Made by a program: the position numbers and the translations under genes
In this document: positions 27,940 to 37,249 of the stretch, piece by piece
How the letters are laid out: every line of letters begins with the position of its first letter
Numbering within the stretch: position 1 is the first letter of the stretch
The notes under the pieces: model-generated
What the model saw: only the letters and a program-made list of their open reading frames with translations
Told to the model about the DNA's origin: nothing
Databases searched by the model: none
From: Planctomycetota bacterium
GTDB taxonomy: Bacteria > Planctomycetota > UBA1135 > GCA-002686595
Assembly (NCBI GenBank): GCA_012959525.1
Contig: DUDB01000020.1
Span: 66,991 to 130,990, forward strand
Length of the DNA stretch: 64,000 nt
Reading direction: 5' to 3'

Positions 27940-30642
27940 CTAGGACCCCAGAGCGGTGCTGAAAGCCGCGCGTAGCTGGTCGCAGGCCACGGAGACCTGA
28001 TCCGGGGCCATGCCTTGGCCCTGGGCGGAGGTCGGCTTGCCCCCCCCTCCGCCGCCCAAGACGGGCTTGAGGCCGCGGGCCAGGTCGCCCGCGGCGAGCC
28101 CAGCATCCAGGGCCTTGCCTTGGCAGAGGATGAGGAACGGCACAGCTTTATCCTGCCTGCCGAACAGGGCGAGGGCCAGGTCAGGGCTGTGACCCCGGGC
28201 CCGGTCGCCCAGATCTCGCAGGGCATCCCCATCCAGATCGGGAAGATCGACCACGGCCCAGTCCACGCTTCCCTCCTCACGGAGCTCCTGCTTCAACCCC
28301 GCGAATGCCTGGGCCTGATCGGCGCCCGAACTCTGCTTGGCCAGTTTGCGGGCCGCCTTGACGTCGGCCTGCAGCGCGGCGATGCGCTCGGAGAGATCGG
28401 ATGGTTTGACCTTAAGGGCCTGCGCAGCCCCCTCTAGGAAGCGTCTCTGTTCCTGCATGTGCTCGATGGCGCCGGATCCGACGACGGCCTCGATGCGGCG
28501 GACTCCCGCTTGAATGGCGCGCTCCTGTTGAATGATGAAGGCTCCGATCTGTCCGGAGTTCTCCACGTGTGTGCCGCCGCAGAGTTCCACCGAGTCATCC
28601 CCCACCGCGACGACGCGCACAGTCTCTCCGTATTTTTCCCCGAATAGCGCCATGACCCCACGCGCCTTGGCCTCCTCCGGTTTTTCGATCGTTGTGGCCA
28701 CCGCGGCTCCCTTGGCGACCGCGGCGTTCACGAGACGCTCCACTTCCGCCAGTTGCGCGGCCGTAACTCCCTTGGGATTGGAGAAGTCAAATCGGAGCCG
28801 ATCCGGACCGACGTAGGATCCCTGCTGGGTGACATGGTCGCCCAGCACGTGCCTAAGGGCGGCGTGCAGCAAGTGGGTCGCGGTATGGTGCGCACGAGTA
28901 CCTTGGCGCCCCTGGGCATTCACTTCGCAGGTGACCGTCTCTCCAACGGACAGCTTGCCTGTGGCTTTCCCGAGGTGCACCACGAGGGCTCCCGCCTTTT
29001 GGGTCGCTGCCACCTGAAACGAGCCGCCCTGGTTGCTGATGACCCCCACGTCGCCAACCTGTCCACCGCCCTCGGGGTAGAAGGGGCTCTGGTCGAGGAC
29101 CAGCCGATCGCCAAGCTCGGTGTCTTGGAAAAACCCGGCGATGCAGGCCTCGCCTGCGGTGGATGCCGAACCCACTTCGTGGTAGGTGGAGAGAGTCTCC
29201 TTCAGGCCCGACATCTGCTCCGGCGTAAGCAACTGTTGGAAGGAGCCTGTGGAGCGACTGACATCGCTGTGAGCCTTTCGGGCGGCATTCCAACCCTCCA
29301 CATCAAGAACAAGGTCACGCTCACGCGCCATGAGGCTCACGAGGTCTTCTGGGAATCCGTAGGTGGCATAGAGCTCATAGGCTTGACCGCCGTCGAGGGG
29401 CGTGCCGGGTTTGAGATCGGCGGTCAGTCGATCGAATTGCACGATGCCCCGCTGGAGAGTCTTGCGAAATGACTCCTCCTCGGCGCGCACGACGAGCTGG
29501 ATGTGTTCCACCCGCTCCGCAACCTCGGGGAAGGCCTCCCCCAGGATGGACGCGGCCGCGGGCACAAGATCGAACAGGAAGGGCTCTTCCATGCCCAGGG
29601 TCTGCAGCCCGTACCTAGAGGCGCGCCGGATCAACCGTCGGAGGACGTAGCCCCGGCCTTCATTGGAGGGTAGAGCCCCATCTGCTAGGGCTGACGTCAC
29701 AGCCCGGACATGGTCGGCGCAGACTCGGAAGGCCACATCCTTCTCGTGCCCCCCCGAGCCACCCGCGTACGGATGTCCCGTCTGCTTCTCAAGCGCCGCG
29801 AAGATCGGGGTGAAGAGATCGGTGTCGTAGTTCGAGTGGCAACCCTGAAGCACGGAGAGGACGCGCTCGAACCCCATGCCCGTGTCTACGTGCTGGGCGG
29901 GGAGAGGCACGAGGCTCCCATCGTCCTGGCGGTTGTACTGGATGAAAACCAGGTTCCAGAGTTCGATGAACCTCTCATTGCCGGCGTTGACGCCATTCTG
30001 TCTGTTGGCCCCATCGGAGGGGTCCGTGTCAGGCCCGCCACGGTCAATGTGGATTTCGGTGCACGGACCACATGGGCCCGTGGGACCCATCTCCCAGAAG
30101 TTGTCCGTCTTGTCGAAGTCGAGGACGTGGGTGGGGTCGATATCCGTGCTCTCCTCCCAGAGGCGCCTAGCTTCGTGGTCGGCTTCCAGTCCCGCACTGG
30201 CATCACCGTCGAAGACGGTGACCCACAGGCGCTCCTTGGGCAGCCCCCAGACTTCAGTGAGCAATTCCCAAGCCCAGGTGATCGTCTCGGCCTTGAAGTA
30301 GTCGCCGAACGACCAGTTGCCCAACATCTCAAAGAATGTGTGGTGGTAGGTGTCCACACCCACTTCTTCAAGGTCATTGTGCTTGCCTTGGACGCGGATG
30401 CACTTCTGGGTGTCGGCGGCCCGGGTGTAGCCCCGAGAGCCGCTGCCAAGGAACACGTCCTTGAACTGATTCATCCCGGCGTTGGTGAACAGCAGGGTCG
30501 GGTCATCCTGGGGGAAGACGGGACCCGAGGGCACCACCGTGTGGTCCTTGGACGCGAAGAAGTCCAAGAAGCTCTGGCGCGTCACGCTTGCCGTCCAAAG
30601 GGAGGCCTGCGAACTCGTGGATGAGGGGGGCGTGTCAGGCAT
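27940..30642 (-). CDS. alaS: Alanine--tRNA ligase
   Basis: 900 residues, normal length. The aminoacylation domain has F-T-N-A-G-M-N-Q-F-K, K-H-N-D-L-E-E-V-G and M-G-P-T-G-P-C-G-P-C-T-E-I-H. The editing domain has the zinc-binding H-T-A-T-H-L-L-H-A-A-L and C-G-G-T-H-V. The C-terminal Gly-rich G-G-G-G-G-G-K-P motif of the DHHA1 domain is present. The 18-residue N-terminal Ser/Thr/Pro extension before the catalytic core is slightly long. Confidence 0.97.
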   Translation of the reverse strand: MPDTPPSSTSSQASLWTASVTRQSFLDFFASKDHTVVPSGPVFPQDDPTLLFTNAGMNQFKDVFLGSGSRGYTRAADTQKCIRVQGKHNDLEEVGVDTYHHTFFEMLGNWSFGDYFKAETITWAWELLTEVWGLPKERLWVTVFDGDASAGLEADHEARRLWEESTDIDPTHVLDFDKTDNFWEMGPTGPCGPCTEIHIDRGGPDTDPSDGANRQNGVNAGNERFIELWNLVFIQYNRQDDGSLVPLPAQHVDTGMGFERVLSVLQGCHSNYDTDLFTPIFAALEKQTGHPYAGGSGGHEKDVAFRVCADHVRAVTSALADGALPSNEGRGYVLRRLIRRASRYGLQTLGMEEPFLFDLVPAAASILGEAFPEVAERVEHIQLVVRAEEESFRKTLQRGIVQFDRLTADLKPGTPLDGGQAYELYATYGFPEDLVSLMARERDLVLDVEGWNAARKAHSDVSRSTGSFQQLLTPEQMSGLKETLSTYHEVGSASTAGEACIAGFFQDTELGDRLVLDQSPFYPEGGGQVGDVGVISNQGGSFQVAATQKAGALVVHLGKATGKLSVGETVTCEVNAQGRQGTRAHHTATHLLHAALRHVLGDHVTQQGSYVGPDRLRFDFSNPKGVTAAQLAEVERLVNAAVAKGAAVATTIEKPEEAKARGVMALFGEKYGETVRVVAVGDDSVELCGGTHVENSGQIGAFIIQQERAIQAGVRRIEAVVGSGAIEHMQEQRRFLEGAAQALKVKPSDLSERIAALQADVKAARKLAKQSSGADQAQAFAGLKQELREEGSVDWAVVDLPDLDGDALRDLGDRARGHSPDLALALFGRQDKAVPFLILCQGKALDAGLAAGDLARGLKPVLGGGGGGKPTSAQGQGMAPDQVSVACDQLRAAFSTALGS

Positions 30643-30757
30643 GATCGGAGAGGGGAAGCGGCCAACGGTTGTCTGGGCTGATCATGGCCCCCGAGCACCC
30701 ATCTGTGAAGAGATTCACCTCTTCAGTCCGTGAGTGGGAAGAATGTGGCCGGAAAAC

Positions 30758-30797
30758 GACAGCGCTCCCCCGATCCGAAGGTCGGGGAAGCGCTGTC
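30758..30797 (-). terminator. Rho-independent-like terminator downstream of recA
   Basis: A near-perfect stem of about 16 bp (GACAGCGCT... paired with ...AGCGCTGTC) with a short loop ends just 18 bases beyond the recA stop; on the reverse strand the stem is followed by GTTTTCC. Confidence 0.75.
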
Positions 30798-30814
30798 CTT
30801 GGCTCAGATGCCTG

Positions 30815-32098
30815 CTAGGCCCCGGCCGTAGCCTTGGAGTCCGCTTCCCGGGGAGGATGGCTGCCCGCTGCGGCTTTCGCCGGCTCCGGGGCCGGCTCCG
30901 GCGCCGGCGCCGGGGCCTTCGTCGGGGCCGTCGTCGGGGCCTTCGTCGGGGCCGTCCCTCCGGAGTCACCCGCGTCCGCTACCGACTCCGGCACCTCGGG
31001 TTCCTCGGGCTCCTCGGATTTTGGCGCGAGTTCGACGCGCACAGCCTCCTCGATCACCTTGGTGATGTCGGGGTTGTCGATGAGGAACTGGCGGGTGCGC
31101 TCCATGCCTTGGCCCAGGCGGATTTCACCGTCCGTGGGATGCTTCATGGAGTACCAGGTGCCCGACTTCACCACGATGCCGGCCTGCTGGCCAAGGTCGA
31201 CCAGCTCGCCTTCCTTGCTGATGCCGCGATTGAACAGGATGTCAAACTCAACCTTGCGGAAGGGCGGGGCGATCTTGTTCTTGACCACGGTCACCTTCGT
31301 ACGGTTGCCGACCACAAGGTCGCCGTCCTTCAATTGGCCGATGCGGCGTATGTCCAGTCGAACGGACGAGTAGAACTTCAGCGCCCGGCCACCGGTGGTG
31401 GTCTCGGGGGAGCCGAACATGACCCCGATCTTCTCGCGGATCTGGTTGATGAAGATCACAAGGCACTTGGAGCGTGAGATGGCCCCGGTCAGCTTGCGCA
31501 TGCCCTGACTCATCAGGCGCGCGTGCAGGCCCACGAAGCTGTCGCCCATTTCTCCTTCGATCTCCGCCCGTGGTACCAGGGCGGCCACCGAGTCGATGAT
31601 GACCACGTCCACGGCGTTGGAACGCACCAGGGTCTCGGTGATTTCGAGGCCCTGCTCCCCGGTGTCCGGTTGGCTGACAAGCAGATCATCGAGGCGCACG
31701 CCCAGTTTGCGGGCATAGCCCGGATCCATCGCGTGTTCCGCATCCACAAATGCGCAGATGCCGCCCTCGCGTTGGGCCGCGGCGGCCACGTGCAGGGCCA
31801 GGGTGGTCTTTCCGGAACTCTCCGGTCCGTAGATTTCCACCACGCGCCCCTTAGGCAATCCCTTGCCTCCCAGGGCCAGGTCCAAGCCGATCGAGCCGGT
31901 CTGGATGCCTTCGATCTCGGCGATCAAGCCACCCGACGCCCCTAAACGCATGATCGAACCCTTGCCGTAGCTGCGTTCGATGTCCTCCATGGCGGCCAGG
32001 ACCGCCTTGTCACGGGCGGCGGCGGTGGTGGGCCGTTCGGCAGAATTCCTTTGGATGCTGGCCTTGGACGGCGCAGCCTTCGAGCCTTTCTTTCTCAT
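30815..32098 (-). CDS. recA: Recombinase A with long Ala/Pro-rich C-terminal tail
   Basis: 427 residues. The core (about 25-360) is canonical: Walker A G-P-E-S-S-G-K-T at 91-98, Walker [12 protein letters not shown]2 region [15 protein letters not shown]. It drives homologous pairing and LexA/SOS control. The tail after residue about 365 is acidic then A-P-T-K-A-P repeats, about 60-70 residues longer than E. coli RecA. ATG 32098 is chosen because the upstream 47 in-frame residues overlap the promoter region. Confidence 0.97.
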   Translation of the reverse strand: MRKKGSKAAPSKASIQRNSAERPTTAAARDKAVLAAMEDIERSYGKGSIMRLGASGGLIAEIEGIQTGSIGLDLALGGKGLPKGRVVEIYGPESSGKTTLALHVAAAAQREGGICAFVDAEHAMDPGYARKLGVRLDDLLVSQPDTGEQGLEITETLVRSNAVDVVIIDSVAALVPRAEIEGEMGDSFVGLHARLMSQGMRKLTGAISRSKCLVIFINQIREKIGVMFGSPETTTGGRALKFYSSVRLDIRRIGQLKDGDLVVGNRTKVTVVKNKIAPPFRKVEFDILFNRGISKEGELVDLGQQAGIVVKSGTWYSMKHPTDGEIRLGQGMERTRQFLIDNPDITKVIEEAVRVELAPKSEEPEEPEVPESVADAGDSGGTAPTKAPTTAPTKAPAPAPEPAPEPAKAAAGSHPPREADSKATAGA

Positions 32099-32172
32099 TG
32101 TCCTACTCACTTCAGGGGTTTTGGCGCCGCGTGCCTGCACGGCTCCAGGTCTCGTAAGGCCTTCTGCAGCAG

Positions 32173-32201
32173 AGCATAGCGCTCGACCGGGGCCTGTGGA
32201 A
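32173..32201 (-). promoter_or_regulatory. Candidate recA promoter
   Basis: Reverse-strand TTCCAC (32196-32201) and TATGCT (32173-32178) are separated by 17 bases, about 75 bases upstream of the recA ATG. I see no clear LexA box next to it. Confidence 0.4.
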
Positions 32202-32234
32202 GGACGCGTCCCAAACCCTGCGGTATCCCTACTT

Positions 32235-32277
32235 CCCAACCCGGGGGATTCCCGAAAGCGGGAATGCCGAGGTTGGG
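32235..32277 (-). terminator. Hairpin after the PfkB kinase gene
   Basis: An outer CCCAACC/GGTTGGG pair encloses an inner ATTCCCG/CGGGAAT stem, starting 8 bases past the kinase stop. There is no T-run, so it is a terminator candidate by position and stem strength. Confidence 0.5.
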
Positions 32278-32284
32278 CAGGCGC

Positions 32285-33184
32285 TCACACGGTGAGGATG
32301 GAAAGCAGTTGGTCGTAGCGGGCCTGCAGCTCCTCGGGCCCACGCCGCCCCAGGTCTTCGATGGAGAAGCCCTGGACACAGAAGCTGGCTGTGACGGTCC
32401 CGTGCAGCATGGCCCTTCTCAGGACATCGTGATCGATACTGTCCGCCTGGGCGATCGCACCCATGAAGCCCCCTGCGAAGGAGTCCCCTGCACCGGTGGG
32501 ATCGACGACCTCGGTGACCGGGAACGCCGGGAGGGCAAAATGAAGGCCCTCCCCGAGCAGGAACGCCCCGTGCTCCCCTTTTTTAAGAATGACGTAGCGG
32601 GGCCCCATCTCCAGGACCTTCTTGGCCGCCTGGTGGAGGTTGTCGAGCCCGGTGAGCATGCGTGCCTCCTCGTCATTGAGAATAAGCCCGTCGACGTGCC
32701 CGAGGAGCTCCACGAGTTCGTCCCGCGCGATGTCGATCCAGAGATTCATCGTATCGGCCACCGCGAACCGCTTGCCCGTCACCTGCTTCAGACCCTTGAG
32801 CTGGATGGCTGGGTGTGCATTGGCCAAGAAAACGTATGGGGACTCCCTGAAGTTCTCGGGCACCTTGGGGTCAAAGTGCTCGAAGACGTTCAGGTCAGTG
32901 AAGGTCGTGTGGCGCGTGTTCCAGTCTGGCTCGTAGCGACCGCCCCATGCAAAGGTCTTGCCGTCGGCCACCTCGACGCCCGAGCAGTCGACGCCCCGCT
33001 CCATAAGGTCGTCTAGGTGCTCCTGCTCGAAGTCGTTCCCAACGACCCCGACAAGTCGAGGTTGACAAGAGGTGGCAGCTGCCACGGCAAAGTAGACGGC
33101 TGATCCACCCAATGCCCGATCTCTGGACGCGTGAGCAGTTTCAACCGTGTCGTAGGCGAGAGTGCCGATAACGAGGAGGGACAT
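32285..33184 (-). CDS. PfkB-family carbohydrate/nucleoside kinase
   Basis: 299 residues, ribokinase fold. Residues 25-45 carry the substrate-side G-G-S-A-V-Y-F-A-V-A-A-A motif and the C-terminal D-P-T-G-A-G-D-S-F-A-G-G-F has the catalytic Asp and anion hole. N-D-E-E-A-R-M-L-T is the usual mid-domain motif. Substrate cannot be told; the short lid and absence of sugar-specific neighbours leave ribose, adenosine or another sugar open. It stands alone between recA and the flippase-like gene. Confidence 0.85.
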   Translation of the reverse strand: MSLLVIGTLAYDTVETAHASRDRALGGSAVYFAVAAATSCQPRLVGVVGNDFEQEHLDDLMERGVDCSGVEVADGKTFAWGGRYEPDWNTRHTTFTDLNVFEHFDPKVPENFRESPYVFLANAHPAIQLKGLKQVTGKRFAVADTMNLWIDIARDELVELLGHVDGLILNDEEARMLTGLDNLHQAAKKVLEMGPRYVILKKGEHGAFLLGEGLHFALPAFPVTEVVDPTGAGDSFAGGFMGAIAQADSIDHDVLRRAMLHGTVTASFCVQGFSIEDLGRRGPEELQARYDQLLSILTV

Positions 33185-33293
33185 GGAGAGGATGGGCAGA
33201 GCCCAAGGGGGTGGAGGGTGGCAGGTCGGGGGTGCTGGCGTGGCTCAAGACCCCGTCGATTGCCGGGCATTGGAACCGCAGGGCCTGGGTGGG

Positions 33294-34589
33294 TCAATCT
33301 CCGTCGGACCTGGCCGCCCGCCGACCTTCACGGAAATCGGCCAGCAGGGAGCCTCCTCCCGGTAAGACCAATGCCAGCCCCCCCAGGAGACCGGCGGCCA
33401 TCATGACCAGCCTGTAGGTGAAGCTGCTGGCAACTCCGAGCATATAGAGCGAGCCTGCAACCTCGAACAGGCTTCCGAAGAGCACCTCCCCCACCCCTAG
33501 GCCTCCGGGTGAGATGGGCACGGCGGTCAGGGTGTTGGCCACGGTGGACACGCAGAGGAAGTCAAGGAAGGGGAGATCGGCGCCGAAGGCGCGGCCCAGT
33601 GAGCAGATAGCACCGGCCGCAAAGAGGTGGTTGCCCATGGAGAGGGTTAGGGCAATAACCAGCTCGCCCGGACGCCGAAGGATGCTCTTTACGTTGGAGT
33701 CGAGATCGAGCAGTCGCCGCGCCTGCGGAAGCCTGCGCAGGATCTGATCGACGCGTAGAAATCGCCGTACACCCTCGTGGGCAAGGGCGAGGAGCCCCAT
33801 GGCGAGGGCTACTGCGGCGCACAGGGTCCAGGGCAGGAGGAATGCGAAGCGCTCATCGGCGCTCGCCACCGCGGCGCTGGCGAGCAGGGTCATGGCCATG
33901 AGTCCGAGCAGTCGGTCCATGAGGACGGATACGAGCGCACCGGCTCTGCGTTCGGGGTGCTCGCGTACGACGACGTAGGCGCGAGCGAGATCCCCCCCGG
34001 TCGACCCCGGCAAGACCGTATTGAAGAACATCCCCACAAAGGTCAGGCGTACGCAGGTCAGCCAGGGAGTGGTGCAGCCCGTTAGGTAGAGCAGTCGCCA
34101 CCAGCGCGTCACGATGCACAGGACGCACAAGAGGACGAATCCAAGGGCGCAGGCAATGGGGCCGGCTTCCAGTCGCATGAAGGCGCTGGGCATTCCTGGT
34201 TTGAGGGTGACCATAGCAGGCAGGGTCACCTCGTCCGGAGGTCTCGTCGGGGCGCTGGGGTTCACAGCGGCCAAGCCCTGGCGGTTGACGAACAATGCCC
34301 CACCTTCATTGAGGGCGCCCTCGATAATGGTGCCTCTTAGGGGGGAATCAGCCGCCAGCGAATCGGGCTGGAAGCGGAAGAGCACCCAGGCATCCCTCCA
34401 ATCCCCGAGGAGGTCTCCCTGCAAGGCGACCGGGTCCCCGCTTGTCCCACCCGGGTGCAGCACGAGCTCGTCTCTCCAGGGGACCCTTGACGCTACCAGC
34501 CAAAGAAGGGCGGCGGCGACGATCAAGCTCAGGAGGCGCAAGCCTCGGCGGGTCCCGCGCCTTCGTTCCTCGCCCGGAGCTATGGTCAC
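33294..34589 (-). CDS. Lysylphosphatidylglycerol synthase TM-like / UPF0104 membrane protein
   Basis: About 431 residues with an N-terminal membrane helix (about 18-35), a periplasmic segment to about 135 and six or more later helices. The F-F-N-T-V-L-P-G-S-T-G-G-D-L-A-R-A-Y motif and P-I-S-P-G-G-L-G-V-G-E identify the LPG-synthase transmembrane/flippase-like family, some of which move lipids. The soluble MprF synthase domain is absent. GTG 34589 is chosen because it forms a GTGA overlap with the preceding stop; the frame extends to 34637 inside that gene. The extracytoplasmic insert is unusual for the family. Confidence 0.82.
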   Translation of the reverse strand: MTIAPGEERRRGTRRGLRLLSLIVAAALLWLVASRVPWRDELVLHPGGTSGDPVALQGDLLGDWRDAWVLFRFQPDSLAADSPLRGTIIEGALNEGGALFVNRQGLAAVNPSAPTRPPDEVTLPAMVTLKPGMPSAFMRLEAGPIACALGFVLLCVLCIVTRWWRLLYLTGCTTPWLTCVRLTFVGMFFNTVLPGSTGGDLARAYVVVREHPERRAGALVSVLMDRLLGLMAMTLLASAAVASADERFAFLLPWTLCAAVALAMGLLALAHEGVRRFLRVDQILRRLPQARRLLDLDSNVKSILRRPGELVIALTLSMGNHLFAAGAICSLGRAFGADLPFLDFLCVSTVANTLTAVPISPGGLGVGEVLFGSLFEVAGSLYMLGVASSFTYRLVMMAAGLLGGLALVLPGGGSLLADFREGRRAARSDGD

Positions 34590-35788
34590 AGCTTGCGGTT
34601 CTCCCCGCTCTGGCGAGCGAGCTCTGTGGCCCACCACTCCTCCCAGGCCTCCTTGCGCAGGCCGAGGTCCGCGACACCGGTTACGGCACCAAGGGTCTGC
34701 ATGGCGCTTGCCCGAGCCCGCTCACCGTAGGCGCTGAAATCGTGGGAGACCTGCAGAAGGACGAAGAGTTGACTGTTTCGCAGGGCCTGGGGGTCGGCGC
34801 CGGGGAGATCTGCGGGAAGCCCGTGGAGGCGCACCAGCTCGAAGGTTCTCAAGAATAACGCCTCGTCCCCGCCGGCCTGAGCATGGAGCCCAAAGCGCTG
34901 GGTGCGCGCAACGCCGCCTTCCCGGGATCGGGCAGGCATGACTAGGGAGACCAGGGCTTCGGCGAGGAACGGGGCCCCGTAGGCGGCATGACCGGCTCCC
35001 CATGCGGCGGCTCTGGCGTGAGGCGCCGGATCGTTCACCCCAAGCGTAAGACTGAGAGAGAGAAGGCGTCGCTGAATGGAGATGGACAAGCTGGCAAGCT
35101 CCTCAAGCCCCGCTGAGCCCGGAGGGGTCCGACTCTGCAACTGGGTGACCATATCAAGGAGTCGCCACCCACCATGGATGTCCAAGGTGAGCTCCGAGCA
35201 ACCCTCGCAGGCCTTCGCGTAGGCGCTCGAGAGGTCAGCTGGTTCGGAGCGCGCGGCCTCGCCCTCCTTGGCGAGGCGGTGAACCCCAACCAGCTCGGCT
35301 AGAGCGTCCCCCACCTGAGCCGGGGTGGCTGGACTGGGGAACTCCGTAATGGGACCCTCGATCCCTAGGCGTTCGGCGTGCCCCGCGAGTTCGATGAAAC
35401 ACCGCTCGCGAGCCAACTCGGAGGGGCACAGCAATGCGTAGCGGGCAAACTGGCGAACTTGGGTCGCGGCAATCCAAGGGCTTGCTGGGCCCGACTCGGC
35501 ATCCGCGAGGGTTAGTAGGTACTCCAGGGTGAGTTCGGTGGGGCTCTCGATGGGTTCCGGGTCCTCGAGAGACGAGGCTGTCTTTAGCCAGTCGTTACCC
35601 ACCATTTGGCCAACGTGATACTCAAAGTCACTCTGCAGGGCGGCCACATAGTGGAATCCACCTTCCGGCCGCAGGAGTTGATCTAGGTTGTAGCTGGCCG
35701 CCCCAGGCCCAGCACAGCCACCCAAAATGGCGCCGCCAAGCAGGAAGACGGACAGCCGGAATGCGGGGAGGCCGGAGTGCGTTTGCAT
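34586..35788 (-). CDS. Lipoprotein of unknown function
   Basis: About 400 residues. The N-terminus has a lipobox, L-L-G-G-A-I-L-G-G-C, placing the lipid-modified Cys near residue 25. The rest is helical and Ala/Leu/Glu-rich with several isolated Cys; no catalytic motif or known domain is seen. ATG 35788 is preferred over TTG 35794, though neither has a good ribosome site. It is coupled to the flippase-like gene by a four-base overlap, suggesting an envelope function together. Confidence 0.75.
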   Translation of the reverse strand: MQTHSGLPAFRLSVFLLGGAILGGCAGPGAASYNLDQLLRPEGGFHYVAALQSDFEYHVGQMVGNDWLKTASSLEDPEPIESPTELTLEYLLTLADAESGPASPWIAATQVRQFARYALLCPSELARERCFIELAGHAERLGIEGPITEFPSPATPAQVGDALAELVGVHRLAKEGEAARSEPADLSSAYAKACEGCSELTLDIHGGWRLLDMVTQLQSRTPPGSAGLEELASLSISIQRRLLSLSLTLGVNDPAPHARAAAWGAGHAAYGAPFLAEALVSLVMPARSREGGVARTQRFGLHAQAGGDEALFLRTFELVRLHGLPADLPGADPQALRNSQLFVLLQVSHDFSAYGERARASAMQTLGAVTGVADLGLRKEAWEEWWATELARQSGENRKL

Positions 35789-35875
35789 ATCCAAGAGAAT
35801 AGCCGTGTGGCTCCCTTATATACATCACGCCGCCCCCACTTCCCGAACTGGGGCGAGGGGCGTGCGAGCAGAAGG

Positions 35876-36233
35876 TGGTGGAGGCGGGGGGAGTCGAACC
35901 CCCGTCCCGGAGCCGCCAGGCGTCGGGCGTCTACGTGCGTAGTCTGCGGATAGTGTCTCGTCCCGCCGCCACCCGCGGACGCGCAGGCATTGGGACCAGC
36001 CTCGGTAAAGTCTCGTCGGAGCACCCCGAGGCGCAATTCTCCGACCAGCCCGCTGTTGGCGTCCCCCCACAGCCGCGGGCACTCCGCGAGGGGACGGCTA
36101 CCTATTTAACTAGGCAGCAAGAGAAAAGTTGTTGGCAATTGAAGTTGCCTTCCCGAGAGGATTTCAGGGTGACTCGGGGTCCCAGGCACGCAGCCCGGCG
36201 TCGGTCGAAACCGGTCGAAACCAGTGCGCCCCC
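35876..36233 (-). ncRNA. ssrA: Transfer-messenger RNA
   Basis: On the reverse strand it starts GGGGGCGCACTGGTTTCGAC; its acceptor stem pairs with CGCCTCC before ACCA at the 3' end. The T-arm GGGGGTTCGACTCCCCC is next to the 3' end. About 358 nt, one-piece form. The tag frame runs from 36148 to 36110 and encodes A-T-S-I-A-N-N-F-S-L-A-A then TAG, ending in the protease-targeting L-A-A. A TATAGT box lies 20 bases upstream (36253-36258). smpB is immediately upstream on the same strand. Confidence 0.95.
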
Positions 36234-36311
36234 ACCAAGGTGCTGAGCTGAAACTATAGCCCAGGACGAGTGGGTGTGCCACTTGGGCCACCGGTGACGT
36301 GGAGCCCCCCC

Positions 36312-36785
36312 CTACCGGCGTCTCCCCTGAGCCCTATCCATTTCCCGCTTGGCATCCATCTCCCGCTGCTTGGCCCTCTTGTCATGGACCTTCTTGCCGC
36401 GGGCCAGGGCGATGTTGGCCTTGATCAGGGAGCCCTTGAAGTACAGGTCCAGGGGAACAATCGTGACGCCCTTCTCGCGGACAGCTTTCGACCAGCGCTC
36501 GATCTGCCGGCGCTGGGCGAGGAGTTTGCGCTCCCGGGTCGGCTCATGGTTGGAGCGATTCCCGAAGGCGTACTCGGGAATGTGGGCGCCCACAAGCCAT
36601 AGTTCGCCGCCGCGGATGCGGACGTAGGCTTCCTGCAGTGAGCACTGGCCGCCGCGCAGAGACTTGACCTCCGTTCCCTCCAATTCGACTCCTACCTCCA
36701 GCTCATCGAGCAGGTTGTAGGTGTGTCGCGCCTTGCGGTTGGACGCGATCGGGCGAATGGAGTCGTCGGAGGACATGCCGATCAT
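36312..36785 (-). CDS. smpB: SsrA-binding protein
   Basis: 157 residues; binds tmRNA and delivers it to stalled ribosomes. Motifs: N-R-K-A-R-H-T-Y near the start, L-x-G-T-E-V-K-S-L-R, L-V-G-A-H-I-P-E-Y, and the basic tail K-R-A-K-Q-R-E-M-D. ATG 36776 (M-S-S-D-D) is an alternative start. It lies 78 bases upstream of ssrA, a known pairing. Confidence 0.96.
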   Translation of the reverse strand: MIGMSSDDSIRPIASNRKARHTYNLLDELEVGVELEGTEVKSLRGGQCSLQEAYVRIRGGELWLVGAHIPEYAFGNRSNHEPTRERKLLAQRRQIERWSKAVREKGVTIVPLDLYFKGSLIKANIALARGKKVHDKRAKQREMDAKREMDRAQGRRR

Positions 36786-37126
36786 TCTAGGACAGGGGGG
36801 GGTCCGGGGCCTAGACGTGGGGGGATTGCCATCCGTTCGGGATCGCCCGAGCCCAGGCGGGGGCGTTCAGGAGAGTCTGGGGCACCTGGATCGGTGGCCT
36901 CTCGTGGGTCGCGTGTCCTCATCCGTGGCCCGCCTCCAGGCCTTCTCCGGTGTTTCACCCTTGGCCCCGGATACTCCAGTTCTCGTCCGATCTGAGGGGG
37001 GGCAAGGGCCCAGCCCCTCCTGACCATGATGGGCGGCGTGGCCCTAATCGCCGGCTGAGAGGGACCATTGCGGGTAGGGGTTGACCCGGTGGCCCGGGCT
37101 CCCGTACCTTCCCGCCCTCGCACCCG
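36786..37126. other. Spacer of about 340 bases between smpB and tRNA-Leu
   Basis: No gene is supported; short open frames here are compositionally biased and lack starts with ribosome sites. It holds a G-run at about 36785-36793 and the candidate tRNA promoter at 37081-37110. Nothing else was recognised. Confidence 0.5.
37081..37110 (+). promoter_or_regulatory. Candidate promoter for tRNA-Leu(CAG)
   Basis: TTGACC (37081-37086), 18 bases, TACCTT (37105-37110), ending 16 bases before the tRNA 5' end. The -35 hexamer and spacing equal those of the riboswitch promoter at 15591. Confidence 0.5.
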
Positions 37127-37214
37127 GCCCGGGTGGCGGAATTGGTAGACGCGCATGGTTCAGGTCCATGTTCCCGCTAAGGGAGTGGGGGTTCGACTCC
37201 CCCCTCGGGCACCA
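37127..37214 (+). tRNA. tRNA-Leu (anticodon CAG)
   Basis: GCCCGGG pairs with CTCGGGC (one G-U), followed by A and encoded CCA. The anticodon loop TTCAGGT gives CAG. The variable arm TGTTCCCGCTAAGGGAGT is long, as in leucine tRNAs, and GGTTCGACT is the T-loop. Confidence 0.96.
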
Positions 37215-37249
37215 TCCCTCCTCCCCAGGGATGTGTTGAGGATGCCGTG

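Noticed and set aside
28753-29472. 239-residue forward open frame
   Set aside because: Antisense to the alaS editing region; no start context or family resemblance.
29710-30624. 304-residue forward open frame
   Set aside because: It lies entirely opposite alaS; high GC in third positions keeps the antisense frame open. No motif or ribosome site.
32099-32284. LexA-binding SOS box before recA
   Set aside because: No palindrome resembling known LexA boxes was found; only the terminator-like hairpin and promoter boxes.
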